Positions 15,122 through 26,252 of a stretch of DNA of 37,804 nucleotides are shown here, piece after piece. Numbering within the stretch: the first letter of the stretch is position 1; each line of letters opens with the position of its first letter. The stretch comes from DASUZD01 sp036377055 (GTDB lineage: Bacteria; Actinomycetota; Thermoleophilia; Gaiellales; Gaiellaceae). The DNA is taken from contig DASUZD010000193.1 of assembly GCA_036377055.1 (NCBI GenBank), positions 1-37,804 of the forward strand. The letters run 5' to 3'. The notes below the pieces were generated by a model, which saw only the letters and a list, made by a program, of their open reading frames with translations, did not search any database and had not been told where the DNA came from. Made by a program: the position numbers and the translations under genes.

Positions 15122-17287
15122 GTGTCGAAGACCCTCGTCATCGCCGAGAAGCCGTCCGTCGGCCGCGACCTCGCGGCCGCGCTCCCGGGCGCCTTCGCCA
15201 AGAACGACACCCACCTCGAGTCCGACGACTACGTGATCACGTGGGCCGTCGGCCACCTCGTCGAGCTCGCCGAGCCGGACGACTACGACGAGCGCTGGAA
15301 GAAGTGGCGGATGGCCGACCTGCCGATCGTTCCGGAGGACTTCCGGCTGAAGCCGCGCGACGCGAAGTCGCAGAAGCAGCTGAAGGCGATCCGCAAGCTG
15401 CTCGAGCGCGAGGACGTCGACCGCGTGATCAACGCCTGCGACGCCGGCCGCGAGGGTGAGCTGATCTTCGCGTACATCTACGAGGCCGCCGGCGCGAAGA
15501 AGCCTGTGCAGCGCCTGTGGATCTCCTCGATGACGAAGCAGGCGATCCGCGAGGGCTTCGAGCGCCTCCGCCCGGGCGACCAGCTCGCGCCGCTGGAGGC
15601 CGCCGCGCGCTCGCGCTCCGAGGCCGACTGGCTCGTCGGGATGAACGCGACCCGCGCGGCCACCATCCGCGGCCGCGCCTGGGTCGGCGGCGTCGTGTCG
15701 CTCGGCAGAGTCCAGACGCCGACGCTCGCGATGATCGTCCGCCGCGAGCGGGAGATCCAGGCCTTCGTCCCGCAGCCGTACCGCCTCGTCCGCGCCCGGT
15801 TCGACCCGCGCTACGAGGGCCTCTGGTTCGACGGCGACGAGACGCGCATCTTCGCCGACCTCGAGCGCGCCGACCGGATCGTCGAGAAGGTCTCGGGCGC
15901 CGAGGGGACGGTCGAGCTGGTCGAGCGCAAGGAGCAGTCCGAGCGCGCGCCGCTCCTCTACGACTTGACCTCGCTCCAGCGCGAGGCCAACCGCCGCTTC
16001 GGCTTCTCGGCGCGACGCACGCTCCAGGCGGCGCAGTCGCTCTACGAGGGCAAGAAGGCGATCACGTACCCGCGCACCTCCTCCAGGTTCCTCTCGGGCG
16101 ACCTGGTCCCGCAGCTGAAGCCGACAGCCGCGACGCTCGAGCCGATCGAGGACTACCGCGAGGCTGCCCGCTTCGTGCTCGGCCTGTCCGAGCTGCCTCT
16201 CGGCCGGGTCGTCAACGACGCGCGGGTCGACGACCACCACGCGATCATCCCCACCGACGTCGAGCACGACGTCTCGGAGTTCACGCCCGACGAGCGGCGC
16301 GTGTTCGATCTCGTCGCGAAGCGGTTCCTCGCCGTCTTCCACCCGCCGGCGCGCTACGCGAAGACCACCGTCGTGACCGAGGTCGAGGGCGAGCGCTTCC
16401 GCACGCGCGGGAAGATCACCCTCGAGGCCGGCTGGCGAGGCGTCTACGGGCTTCAGGCCGACGCGGAGAAGCCGCAGGACGAGGAAGGCGAGGGCGAAGG
16501 CGTCGAGCTGCCGGAGCTCCGCGAAGGCCAGCGCGTCAAGTGCGTCGAGGCCGAGGCGGAGGCGAAGGAGACGAAGGCGCCGCCGCGTTACACCGAGGCG
16601 ACGCTGCTCTCGGCGATGGAGACGGCTGGGAAGACGATCGAGGACGAGGAGCTGCGCGAGGCGATGAAGGAGCGCGGCCTCGGCACCCCGGCGACGCGGG
16701 CGGAGACGATCGAGACGCTGATCCGGCGCGAGTACGTCGAACGCCTCGGCAAGGATCTCCAGGCGACGCCGAAGGGGCTGCAGGTGATCACGATGCTCGA
16801 GGCGCACCCGCTCACCTCGGCGGAGCTCACCGGCGACTGGGAGAAGCGGCTCGCCGACATCGAGCACGGCAGCGGGGACCGCGGCGCGTTCATGAAGGAG
16901 ATCGAGAGCTTCACGCGCGCGACGGTGGAGCAGATCGCCGCGCTCGACAAGGAGAAGCTCCGCCCCGAGCGGGTCGAGATCGGCACGTGCCCGCGCTGCG
17001 GCCAGATCATCCGCGAGAACTCGCGCGCCTTCGGCTGCACGAGCTGGAAGAGCCGCGAGGAGCCGGGCTGCGGGTTCGTGATCTGGAAGCGCGTCGCCTC
17101 GCGGACGCTCACGCCCGAGGTGGCGCGTCAGCTGCTCGAAGAAGGCCGCACGAAGGAAGTTTTGTCAGGCTTTCGATCCAGAGGCGGCAAACCTTTTCGA
17201 GCGCGGCTCGTCTTGAATGACGACGGGAAGATCGAGTTCGAGTTTCCGGCGCGGACCCGAGGTGTCCAGCCGACCGTAGCGGAATAA
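15122..17287 (+). CDS. topB: type IA DNA topoisomerase, topoisomerase III type
   Basis: A 721-aa protein close to the length of Bacillus TopB. The toprim domain opens with SKTLVIAEKPSVGRDLAA and contains CDAGREGELIF. The active-site tyrosine is Tyr316 in ITYPRTSSRFL. The ATPATRAETIETLIRREYV block is the conserved gate region. The C-terminal tail has a four-Cys ribbon (CPRCGQIIREN ... GCTSW ... GCGFVIWK) and a TopIII-type repeat ending GGKPFRARLVLNDDGKIEFE. It relaxes or decatenates DNA through a transient 5'-phosphotyrosine bond. A TACCGT -10-like element lies 8 nt before the GTG start, suggesting a leaderless mRNA. The frame stays intact to 17287. Confidence 0.94.
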   Translation: MSKTLVIAEKPSVGRDLAAALPGAFAKNDTHLESDDYVITWAVGHLVELAEPDDYDERWKKWRMADLPIVPEDFRLKPRDAKSQKQLKAIRKLLEREDVDRVINACDAGREGELIFAYIYEAAGAKKPVQRLWISSMTKQAIREGFERLRPGDQLAPLEAAARSRSEADWLVGMNATRAATIRGRAWVGGVVSLGRVQTPTLAMIVRREREIQAFVPQPYRLVRARFDPRYEGLWFDGDETRIFADLERADRIVEKVSGAEGTVELVERKEQSERAPLLYDLTSLQREANRRFGFSARRTLQAAQSLYEGKKAITYPRTSSRFLSGDLVPQLKPTAATLEPIEDYREAARFVLGLSELPLGRVVNDARVDDHHAIIPTDVEHDVSEFTPDERRVFDLVAKRFLAVFHPPARYAKTTVVTEVEGERFRTRGKITLEAGWRGVYGLQADAEKPQDEEGEGEGVELPELREGQRVKCVEAEAEAKETKAPPRYTEATLLSAMETAGKTIEDEELREAMKERGLGTPATRAETIETLIRREYVERLGKDLQATPKGLQVITMLEAHPLTSAELTGDWEKRLADIEHGSGDRGAFMKEIESFTRATVEQIAALDKEKLRPERVEIGTCPRCGQIIRENSRAFGCTSWKSREEPGCGFVIWKRVASRTLTPEVARQLLEEGRTKEVLSGFRSRGGKPFRARLVLNDDGKIEFEFPARTRGVQPTVAE

Positions 17288-17425
17288 TCCAAAACGGGCT
17301 CTCGTTCGAAGGTCGCGTGTGTCCCCGCGGGCGGGTTACCCCTGGAAAGACAAGGAAAAAAGCCCTAGAGTCCGAAAGTTTGAAGGCCGACAGACGTCTT
17401 ACTCGAGAAGGGATCCGGAGCCGCC

Positions 17426-18499
17426 TTGACACCGAATCAGCTGCACGAACTGCTTGACACCGACAATGCCCGCTCGCTCGTCGAGGGCGCGGAGGAGCGC
17501 GGCTTCATCGAGCCGGCCGACTTCGAGGCCTTCGCACTCGAGAACGACCTCAGCGAGGTCGAGATCGAGGAGGTGACGCGCGAGTTCGAGCGGATCGGCC
17601 TCGAGGTCGGCCAGCCGCTCCCGGCCGCCAACCCGGAGGCCGAGAAGCCGGAGCCCCCGCCCGTCGAGACGCACGCGCTGACCGGCTCGGCCGACTCTTT
17701 GCAGCTCTTTCTCGCCGACGTCGGGCGCCACAAGCTGCTCAACGCCGCCGAGGAGGTCACGCTCGCAAAGGCGATCGAGCGCGGCGACCCCGTCGCGAAG
17801 CGGCGGATGATCGAGTCGAACCTGCGCCTCGTCGTCTCGATCGCGAAGGGCTACCGCGGCCTCGGCGTGCCGTTCCTCGACCTGATCCAGGAAGGCACGC
17901 TCGGCCTGAACCGCGCGGTCGAGAAGTTCGACTGGCGGCGCGGCTACAAGTTCTCCACGTACGCCACGTGGTGGATCCGGCAGTCGGTGCAGCGCGCCGT
18001 CGCCAACCACGCGCGCACGATCCGCGTGCCGGTGCACGTCGTCGAGCGCCAGCAGAAGCTGTCGCGCGCGGCGCGCCGGCTCGAGGTCGAGCTCGGCCGC
18101 GAGGCGACGAAGGCCGAGCTGGCGGAGGCGACCGGCCTGCCGATCCAGCACGTCGACGAGGCGCTCGGCGCGGCGCAGGCCTCCGTGTCGCTGAACCAGA
18201 CCGTCGGCGCCGACGACGAGGGCGAGCTCGGCGACCTCTTCGCCGACCGCGAGGCCGCCGATCCCTTCGACGAGGCGGAGGAGTCGCTGCGCCGGCAGGG
18301 CGTCCGGCGAGCGCTCGACGCTCTCCCCGAGCGAGAGCGGCGGATCCTCGAGCTGCGCTTCGGCTTCGAGGGCGAGCCCTGGACGCTCGAGGCGATCGGC
18401 CACGAGCTCGACCTGACGCGCGAGCGCGTCCGGCAGCTGGAGGGCCAGGCGCTGGCACGGCTCGGCGCACTGCGTGACCTGATCTCGGTCGCGGCCTGA
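17426..18499 (+). CDS. RNA polymerase sigma-70 factor, primary (RpoD/SigA) type
   Basis: A 357-aa protein with a short region 1.1 (residues 5-60), region 1.2 (DSLQLFLADVGRHKLL), region 2 (NLRLVVSIAKGYRGLG, DLIQEGTLGL, FDWRRGYKFSTYATWWIRQ), region 3, and region 4 (ALPERERRILELRFG ... TRERVRQLEGQALARL). It lacks the long acidic N-terminal extension of many actinobacterial SigA proteins, so it may be one of several group 1/2 sigma factors. The TTG at 17426 with GGAG upstream is used, since region 1.1 begins directly after it. A hairpin terminator follows the stop codon. Confidence 0.93.
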   Translation: MTPNQLHELLDTDNARSLVEGAEERGFIEPADFEAFALENDLSEVEIEEVTREFERIGLEVGQPLPAANPEAEKPEPPPVETHALTGSADSLQLFLADVGRHKLLNAAEEVTLAKAIERGDPVAKRRMIESNLRLVVSIAKGYRGLGVPFLDLIQEGTLGLNRAVEKFDWRRGYKFSTYATWWIRQSVQRAVANHARTIRVPVHVVERQQKLSRAARRLEVELGREATKAELAEATGLPIQHVDEALGAAQASVSLNQTVGADDEGELGDLFADREAADPFDEAEESLRRQGVRRALDALPERERRILELRFGFEGEPWTLEAIGHELDLTRERVRQLEGQALARLGALRDLISVAA

Positions 18500-18502
18500 T
18501 TC

Positions 18503-18532
18503 GGAGGGCGCCTTTGGGCGCCCTCCTGCTTA
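18503..18532 (+). terminator. rho-independent terminator of the sigma-factor gene
   Basis: 10-bp perfect stem GGAGGGCGCC/GGCGCCCTCC with a TTTG loop (18503-18526), followed by TGCTTATT. It begins 4 bp after the stop codon. Confidence 0.88.
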
Positions 18533-18606
18533 TTGCGACTGGCGCTCCGCGGCTTCATACTGGCTCCATTCCGCCGGAGGGGGCGGGCCACGAAAGGAGC
18601 TTGTTG

Positions 18607-20256
18607 ATGAGGGGCTTAGTGAGCAGGTTGGTCTTGCCGCTCGCCGCGGTCGTCGCGCTGGTCGCGGCGGGCAGCGCAGGCGGCGCGCAGACCAAGACGG
18701 TGACGTTCATCATCGCGGGTGCGGCCGACCCGACCTACCTCGATCCGGCGCTCGTCTCCGACGGCGAGTCGTTCCGCGTCACCGAGCAGATCTTCGAGGG
18801 ACTCGTGTCGCTGAAGCCGGGCTCGACGGTCGTGCAGCCCGGGCTCGCGACGAAGTGGAGCTCGAAGAACGGCAAGGACTGGACGTTCACGCTGCGTCAC
18901 GGCGTGAAATTCCACGACGGAACGGCGTTCAACGCGCAGGCCGTCTGTTACAACTTCAACCGCCAGTACAACTTCACCGGCCCGTTCCAGGACGCCTCGG
19001 CCACGTACTACTGGCAGACCGTCTTCCTCGGCTTCAAGCACAACGAGTCGGCCGACCTCTCGCCGAGCCTCTACAAGAGCTGCACCACTCGCGGCAACTA
19101 CACGGCGATCATCCACCTCTCGTCGCGCTCCGCGTCGTTCCTGGCGGCGATGGTGATCTCCTCGTTCTCGATCCAGAGCCCGACCGCGCTCAAGAAGTAC
19201 GGCGCGAACCAGGGGGAGCTCCGGAACGGCACCTTCTATCCCACCGGCACGTACGCCTTCAGCCATCCGACCGGAACCGGCCCGTTCGTGTTCAAGTCGT
19301 GGACGGTCGGCGAGAAGGTCGAGCTCGTCAAGAACACGAAGTACTGGGGCAAGAAGCCGCAGATCGACCGCGTCATCATCCGGCCGATCGCCAACAACAC
19401 GGCTCGCGTCCAGGCGCTTCAGACCGGTGAGATCAACGGTGCCGACCTGATCCAGCCGCAGGACGTGCCGACGATCAAGAACAACTCAAAGCTCAAGCTC
19501 CTCGACCGGCCGTCGTTCAACGTCGCGTACGTGACGATCAACCAGAAGAACGCGCCGTTCAACAAGCTCGCCGTTCGCCAGGCGATCGCGTACGGCCTCG
19601 ACCGCCAGGGCGTGGTCAACTCGTTCTACGCCGGCCGGGCCCAGGTGGCGCAGGAGTTCATGCCGCCGCAGCTCTTCGGCTGGACGAACAAGGTCCCGAA
19701 GTACCCGTACAACCCGGACAAGGCGAAGTCGCTCCTGCGGAGCGCCGGCCTTTCGCTTCCGGTTCCGATCGAGTTCTGGTACCCGACCGGCGTCTCGCGG
19801 CCGTACATGCCTCGCCCGGACCTGAACTTCCAGGCCTTCTCGGCGAGCCTCGAGAAGTCAGGGTTCAAGGTGACCGCGAAGAGCGCCCCGTGGCGCCCCG
19901 ATTACGTCAAGAACGTGAACCAGGGCACGGCGGGCGACATCAACCTGATCGGCTGGACGGGCGACTTCGGCGATCCCGACAACTTCGTCGGGACGTTCTT
20001 CCAGTCGGCGAGCCCGCAGTGGGGGTTCAAGAACCAGGCCATCTTCAACATCCTCACGAAGGCCGAGGGTGAGGTGAACTCCAAGAAGCGCGTGAAGCTC
20101 TACCAGCAGGCGAACGTCATGATCATGAAGTTCCTGCCGGGCGTGCCGTACGCGCACTCGAAGCCTGCCCTCGGGATGCAGCGCACCGTGCACGGCTACG
20201 TTCCGAGCCCTGTCGGAACCGATCCGTTCGCGGGCGTCTCCATCGGAGGCCAGTAG
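18607..20256 (+). CDS. ABC transporter substrate-binding protein, peptide type (SBP_bac_5), importer 1
   Basis: A 549-aa extracytoplasmic solute receptor of the dipeptide/oligopeptide family 5. Typical blocks are YLDPALVSDGESFRVTEQIFEGLV, DWTFTLRHGVKFHDGTAF, GTGPFVFKSW and FNKLAVRQAIAYGLDR. The signal peptide (VLPLAAVVALVAAGSAGGA) has no lipobox cysteine, unlike the second SBP at 27348. The ATG start is chosen because AAAGGAG lies about 8 nt upstream. It is the first gene of an SBP-B-C-D-F operon. Substrate (di-, oligo- or murein peptide, or another ligand of family 5) cannot be told from sequence. Confidence 0.93.
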   Translation: MRGLVSRLVLPLAAVVALVAAGSAGGAQTKTVTFIIAGAADPTYLDPALVSDGESFRVTEQIFEGLVSLKPGSTVVQPGLATKWSSKNGKDWTFTLRHGVKFHDGTAFNAQAVCYNFNRQYNFTGPFQDASATYYWQTVFLGFKHNESADLSPSLYKSCTTRGNYTAIIHLSSRSASFLAAMVISSFSIQSPTALKKYGANQGELRNGTFYPTGTYAFSHPTGTGPFVFKSWTVGEKVELVKNTKYWGKKPQIDRVIIRPIANNTARVQALQTGEINGADLIQPQDVPTIKNNSKLKLLDRPSFNVAYVTINQKNAPFNKLAVRQAIAYGLDRQGVVNSFYAGRAQVAQEFMPPQLFGWTNKVPKYPYNPDKAKSLLRSAGLSLPVPIEFWYPTGVSRPYMPRPDLNFQAFSASLEKSGFKVTAKSAPWRPDYVKNVNQGTAGDINLIGWTGDFGDPDNFVGTFFQSASPQWGFKNQAIFNILTKAEGEVNSKKRVKLYQQANVMIMKFLPGVPYAHSKPALGMQRTVHGYVPSPVGTDPFAGVSIGGQ

Positions 20257-20285
20257 CGACAAGAAAGCAGCCGGCGAGCGAGTAG

Positions 20286-21293
20286 ATGCTTCGGTACCTC
20301 GTTCGCCGGCTGTTCCTGCTCGTCCCGATCCTGCTCGGCGTTTCGCTCCTGATCTTCTTCTGGATCAGGGCGCTGCCCGGAGGCCCCGCGGAGTCGCTTC
20401 TCGGCGAGCGCGCGACGCCGGCGCTCGTGGCCGCCTATCGGAAGCGCTACGGCCTCGACAAGCCGGTCTACCAGCAGTACGTGACGTACCTTAAGACGAC
20501 GTTCGTCGACCGCGACCTCGGCGTCAGCGTCGCCTCGCGGCGGACCGTCTTTTCCGAGATCAGGCAGCGGTTCCCTGCGACCGTGGAGCTGAGCGTCGCG
20601 GCGATGATCTTCGCTGTCGGCCTCGGTATTCCGCTCGGGTTCGTCGCGGCGAAGCGACACGGAGGAGTGTTCGACCACTTGAGCCTGGTGGGCTCGCTCA
20701 TCGGGATCTCGATCCCGATCTTCTTCCTCGCGATCATCCTCAAGTACATCTTCGCCGTCCGGCTCGCGTGGCTCCCGAGCGTAGGACGGATATCCGTGCT
20801 GATCGACATGAAGCACCCGACGAACTTCTACGTGCTCGACGCGATCATCGAGCGGAACTGGTCTGCGCTCTGGGATGTGCTGAAGCACCTCATCCTGCCG
20901 GCGATCGCTCTCGGCTCGATCCCGCTCGCGATTGTGACGCGGATCACGCGAGCGGCCGTTCTCGACGTCCAGAACGAGGACTACGTCCGAACGGCGCGAG
21001 CGAAGGGGCTCGCGCCGCTTACAGTCGACCGGCGGCACGTGCTCCGGAACGCGCTCCTGCCGGTTTCGACGATCATCGGCCTCCAGACCGGCCTCCTACT
21101 CTCCGGCGCCGTCCTCACCGAAACGGTCTTCGCATATCCCGGGATGGGCTCCTGGCTCAGGGACGCGATCTTCTCCCGCGACTATCCCGTGCTTCAGGGC
21201 GGGATCCTCTTTCTCGCGTTCGTCTTCGTCGTCGTGAACCTGATCGTCGATCTGTCGTACGCGATCATCAACCCACGCATCCGGTACAGCTGA
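20286..21293 (+). CDS. peptide ABC transporter permease (DppB/OppB-like), importer 1
   Basis: A 335-aa inner-membrane permease with six hydrophobic helices. The first is LFLLVPILLGVSLLIFFWI. The binding-protein-dependent transport motif that docks the ATPase is near the C-terminus: EDYVRTARAKGLAPLTVDRR, followed by RNALLPVSTIIGLQ. It pairs with the DppC-like permease directly downstream (one base between stop and GTG). ATG start with a GCGAGCGAG purine stretch upstream. Confidence 0.95.
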   Translation: MLRYLVRRLFLLVPILLGVSLLIFFWIRALPGGPAESLLGERATPALVAAYRKRYGLDKPVYQQYVTYLKTTFVDRDLGVSVASRRTVFSEIRQRFPATVELSVAAMIFAVGLGIPLGFVAAKRHGGVFDHLSLVGSLIGISIPIFFLAIILKYIFAVRLAWLPSVGRISVLIDMKHPTNFYVLDAIIERNWSALWDVLKHLILPAIALGSIPLAIVTRITRAAVLDVQNEDYVRTARAKGLAPLTVDRRHVLRNALLPVSTIIGLQTGLLLSGAVLTETVFAYPGMGSWLRDAIFSRDYPVLQGGILFLAFVFVVVNLIVDLSYAIINPRIRYS

Positions 21294-21294
21294 C

Positions 21295-22203
21295 GTGTCG
21301 GTCGTCGAGCTCGAGGCCCGCGAGATCCAGCTCGAAGCGCCGAGCGGCCTGTGGAGCGAGGCCTGGCGCCGGCTGATCCGCAACCCGGGCGCGATCGTCG
21401 GCGCGTTCTTCGTGCTCTGCTTCGTCGCCGCTGCGATCTTCGCCCCCGTGCTCGCCCCGTACGGGCCCAAGGACCAGAACCTCCTTCTCATCGTGAAGGG
21501 CTGCTGTCCGGGGCCGTCGTCGAAGCACTGGCTCGGCGTCGACCTGCTCGGGCGCGACGTCTATAGCCGCATCCTCTACGGCGCCCGCTACTCGCTCCTC
21601 ATCGGCGTCGTGTCCGTCTCGATCGGGCTCTCGGTCGGGCTCGTCCTCGGCTCGGTCGCGGGGTACCTGGGGGGGTTCGTGGACTCGCTGATCATGCGCT
21701 GCATGGACGTGATGCTTGCGATTCCGGGCCTTCTCTTCGCCATCGGGATCGTGGCGATGCTCGGGCCGGGGCTGCGGCAGGTCATGGTCGCGGTCGGCGT
21801 CGTCAACATCCCGATCTTCGCCCGGCTCCTCCGCGGTTCGGTGCTCGCGCAGAGGGAGAACGACTTCGTCCTCGCGGCGCGCTCGGTCGGGGTGCGGCGG
21901 CCGACGATTCTGTTCTCGCACATCCTCCCGAACGCGATGTCGCCGGTGATCGTCCAGGGGACGCTCGCGATGGCGACGGCGATCATCGACGTCGCCGGCC
22001 TCGGGTTCCTTGGCCTCGGCCCGCAGGACCCCGCGACGCCGGAGTGGGGGACGATGCTCACAGACGTGAACGACTACCTCCAGACCGCGCCGTTCCTCGC
22101 GATCGTCCCCGGGCTGGCGATCGTGATCTCCGTCCTCGGCTTCAACCTGATTGGGGACGGCCTGCGGGAGGCGCTGGATCCAAAGCTTCGCGGACGCGCA
22201 TGA
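21295..22203 (+). CDS. peptide ABC transporter permease (DppC/OppC-like), importer 1
   Basis: A 302-aa permease with an N-terminal cytoplasmic segment (WRRLIRNPGAIVGA) followed by TM1, as in DppC. The ATPase-docking EAA-type loop is RENDFVLAARSVGVRRPTILFSH (residues ~185-207). Features LGVDLLGRDVYSRILYGARYSL and FLGLGPQDPATPEWGTML are family-typical. GTG start; its TGA overlaps the dppD ATG (ATGA). Confidence 0.95.
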   Translation: MSVVELEAREIQLEAPSGLWSEAWRRLIRNPGAIVGAFFVLCFVAAAIFAPVLAPYGPKDQNLLLIVKGCCPGPSSKHWLGVDLLGRDVYSRILYGARYSLLIGVVSVSIGLSVGLVLGSVAGYLGGFVDSLIMRCMDVMLAIPGLLFAIGIVAMLGPGLRQVMVAVGVVNIPIFARLLRGSVLAQRENDFVLAARSVGVRRPTILFSHILPNAMSPVIVQGTLAMATAIIDVAGLGFLGLGPQDPATPEWGTMLTDVNDYLQTAPFLAIVPGLAIVISVLGFNLIGDGLREALDPKLRGRA

Positions 22204-23216
22204 GCGCGCGCGAGGCGCTGCTCTCGGTCGACGACCTGCGCGTCCAGTTCTGGACGAGCCGCGGGACTGTCTACGCCGTCAACGGGATCTCGTTCGAGAT
22301 CGCACCGGGCGAGACGCTCGGGATCGTCGGCGAGTCCGGTTGTGGAAAGAGCGTCACGTCGCTCGCCCTTCTCGGCCTTCTTCCGCGCACGGGGCGAACG
22401 CCGACCGGAACCGCGATGTTCGGCGGGCGCAACCTCCTGCGGCTTCGCGACCGCGAGCTGCGCAAGGTGCGCGGCCGGCAGATCTCGATGATCTTCCAGG
22501 ATCCGATGACCAGCCTGAACCCGGTGCTCACCATCGGCCGCCAGATCCGTGAGGCGCTCGAGACGCACTTCGGCATGAAGCGGCGCCCGGCTGGCGAGCG
22601 TGCGGCCGAGCTGCTCGACCGCGTCGGGATTCCAAGCCCTGAAGCCAGGCTTTCGGACTACCCGCACCAGTTCTCGGGCGGGATGCGGCAGCGGGCGATG
22701 ATCGCGATGGCGCTCGCGTGCCGGCCGAAGCTCCTGATCGCGGACGAGCCGACGACGGCGCTCGACGTGACGATTCAGGCGCAGATCCTGTCGCTTCTGC
22801 GCGAGCTCGTCGCCGAGGAGCACACGGCGCTGATCCTGATCACGCACGACCTGGGCGTGGTCGCCGGGATGTGCGAGCGCGTCAACGTGATGTACGCGGG
22901 CATGTTCGTGGAGACCGGCTCCGCGGAGAAGCTGTACGGTTCGCCCCGGCACCCGTACACGCTCGGGCTGCTTCAGAGCGTGCCGCGGCTGGACGCGACG
23001 CGGCGTGCGCGGCTCCAGCCCATCGAGGGCTCGCCCCGGAACATGCTCCGGCCGCCGACGGCATGTCCGTTCCAGCCGAGGTGCCGCTACGAGGTCGACC
23101 TGTCACGCGAGCAGGTGCCGCCGCTCGTCGAGATCGAGCCGGGGCACGAGGTCGCGTGCTTCAACCCCGTCCCGGCCGAGGAGTGGGAGCGAACCCGAGC
23201 CGCGGCGACGGCATGA
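22200..23216 (+). CDS. peptide ABC transporter ATPase (DppD/OppD-like), importer 1
   Basis: A 338-aa ATPase. Walker A is GESGCGKSV, the ABC signature FSGGMRQR, Walker B LLIADEPTTALD and the H-loop ILITHDLG. The oligopeptide/dipeptide C-terminal extension carries cysteines in ACPFQPRCRY and EVACF, but the third cysteine of the usual four-Cys set is missing (VDLSRE in its place). That set ligates a [4Fe-4S] cluster in mycobacterial OppD/DppD, so this copy probably lacks a normal cluster. ATG overlaps the permease stop. Confidence 0.95.
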   Translation: MSAREALLSVDDLRVQFWTSRGTVYAVNGISFEIAPGETLGIVGESGCGKSVTSLALLGLLPRTGRTPTGTAMFGGRNLLRLRDRELRKVRGRQISMIFQDPMTSLNPVLTIGRQIREALETHFGMKRRPAGERAAELLDRVGIPSPEARLSDYPHQFSGGMRQRAMIAMALACRPKLLIADEPTTALDVTIQAQILSLLRELVAEEHTALILITHDLGVVAGMCERVNVMYAGMFVETGSAEKLYGSPRHPYTLGLLQSVPRLDATRRARLQPIEGSPRNMLRPPTACPFQPRCRYEVDLSREQVPPLVEIEPGHEVACFNPVPAEEWERTRAAATA

Positions 23217-23367
23217 GCGCGCGACGATCTGCTCGGCCGGCAGTGCATGCGCCGCGAACCACTCGCGTCCCCACCCTGGGAGGGGAGGGATCCACCCGCC
23301 ACCCGCTGCGAGCGTACCGCGAGAGGACGCACGAAACCGTCACGCTCTGCGCCGAAAGTGGAACTTC

Positions 23368-23371
<4 letters not shown>
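23213..23371 (+). CDS. possible 52-aa linker ORF between dppD and dppF
   Basis: The ATG overlaps the dppD stop (ATGA) and its TGA overlaps the TTG proposed for dppF (TTGA), so it is ideally placed for coupled translation. The product is basic (RRSARPAVHAPRTTR...), with no recognisable domain or membrane segment. It may be a real coupling peptide, an untranslated spacer, or the 5' remnant of a longer dppF displaced by a frameshift. Low confidence. Confidence 0.25.
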
Positions 23372-24519
<1,148 letters not shown>

Positions 24520-26183
24520 CACACCGCCGCGCGGCGGCCAGGATCGCGTCGGCGACCAGCGGGGCGACCGCCAGCTCCGGCGGTGGTCGCCGCAGGAAGC
24601 CGTCCACGAGCAGCAGCTCGTCGGCGGACGCCGGCTCGAGCGATGGGTCGCCGTGGCGGCAGAGGGCGAGGCCGGCCTCGACCTCGAGCCTCGCTCCCGC
24701 ACCTGGCGGAAGCGAGCGGACGGCCGCGATACGCCCGCCGCAGACGAACACGGCGCGAGCAAAGCCGGGCTCGACCGCCGGAACGACGAGGCAACAGGCG
24801 GCGCGCCGCAGCCGCTCCAGACGGCGGAGCTCGTGGACGACGCGCTCGAGCGCCTCCACGCGGTCGCGCATCCGCGCGGCGTCCTCGTATCGCAGCGACT
24901 CGGCGAGCGCGCGCACCTTCGCTCGCAGGCGGGGGAGCGCGAGCGCGGGATCGTCGAGCTCCGCGTCGCTCGCGCCTTCGAGCACCCGGGCCGCGAGACG
25001 CGCGCGCGTGCGTGAACGGATCGGCCCGAGCGGCCCCGGTTTCGACGAGCAGACGAGGCCTGCGCCGCGCCGCCGAAGGTAGACGTAGCGGTCCGGCCGG
25101 GCGCTGCGGGCGTTCGCGGGCGGTCGCAGCTCGCGGATCAGGCGCAGCTCCTCGAGGGCGGCTTCGAGCTCCGAGCCGAGCTGCCGCCACTCGATCCGTT
25201 CGAGCGCCCCGAGCGCCGCCTCGACTGAGGGTCGCTGCCGATCCGAGCGGAAGTACGAGCGCAGTCGCGCGCGGAGGTCGCGCGTGCGGCCGACGTAGAG
25301 GACCTGGTCGCAGCGGTCGCGGAACAGGTAGACACCCGGGGCGGCCGGCGCGCCAAACGCGAGCGACCGCTTCTCGTAGACACGCCGCGTCCGGGTGGAG
25401 GCGAGCTCGCAGAGGTCGGCGACGGTCGTCGCTCCGCGCTCCTGCGCGAGGCCGATCAGCCCGAGTAGCACCTCGGCCGTCGCCTGCGCGTCCGGGAGCG
25501 CGCGGTGACAGGGCCGGACAGACGTCCCGAAGAAGTGCGCGAGCGACGCGAGGCTGGCGCGGGCGACGCGGCCGGCGAGGACGCGGCGGGCGAGAGCGAC
25601 CGTGTCGACGACCGGCGCCGCGAGGCGCTTCCCCGCCAGCCGCTCCGTCTCTCGGTCGAGGAACGCGAGGTCGAAGCGCGCGTTGTGTGCGACGAGCACG
25701 GCGTCGCCTGCGAACGCGAGGAAGCGGCCGACGGCCGCGGCCACGGGCGGCGCGCGGAGCAGCTGCGCGTCCCGCAGGCCCGTCAGGGTCGAGACGACGC
25801 CGCCGAGCGGGACGCCGGGGTTCGCGAGCGTCTGGAACTCGTCCTCGAGCTCGAGGTCCCGGACGCGCACGGCGCCGATCTCGCAGATCCTCGACGAGCC
25901 GGGACGGAGGCCGGTCGTCTCGAGGTCGACGACGACGTAGACGGCGGACTCGAGCGGGAGGTCGTGGCCGAGCGGCGTCGCGAGGCGGACGCTGTCGCCG
26001 CTCCATGCGAGCCGCGCGTCCCCGGCGACGACGTCGTCCAGCAGACTGCGTGCGAGCCCGGCCGGAACGTGCCGCAGGGCGAAGAGCCTGCGCGCGGCCT
26101 CCTCGGCGTAGATCGGTCCACGCCGCTCCTCGACGAGCTCGACCAGCCGGTCCGCCGCGTCGATTCGCAGCTGCACGCGACCG

Positions 26184-26212
26184 AGGTTAGCGAACGTACG
26201 TTCGATCCACAA
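26184..26212 (-). promoter_or_regulatory. SOS-controlled leaderless promoter of the nuclease fusion
   Basis: On the minus strand: -35 TTGTGG (26212-26207), a 17-bp spacer, -10 TAACCT (26189-26184), then 7 nt to the GTG start. The LexA box CGAACGTACGTTCG (26191-26204), a perfect palindrome, occupies the spacer, so repressor and polymerase would compete. Its arms are identical to those at lexA (4049-4062). Confidence 0.85.
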
Positions 26213-26252
26213 GTCGCGGACCTGGGGATCGTGGACGCTCGTACCCAGGCTG

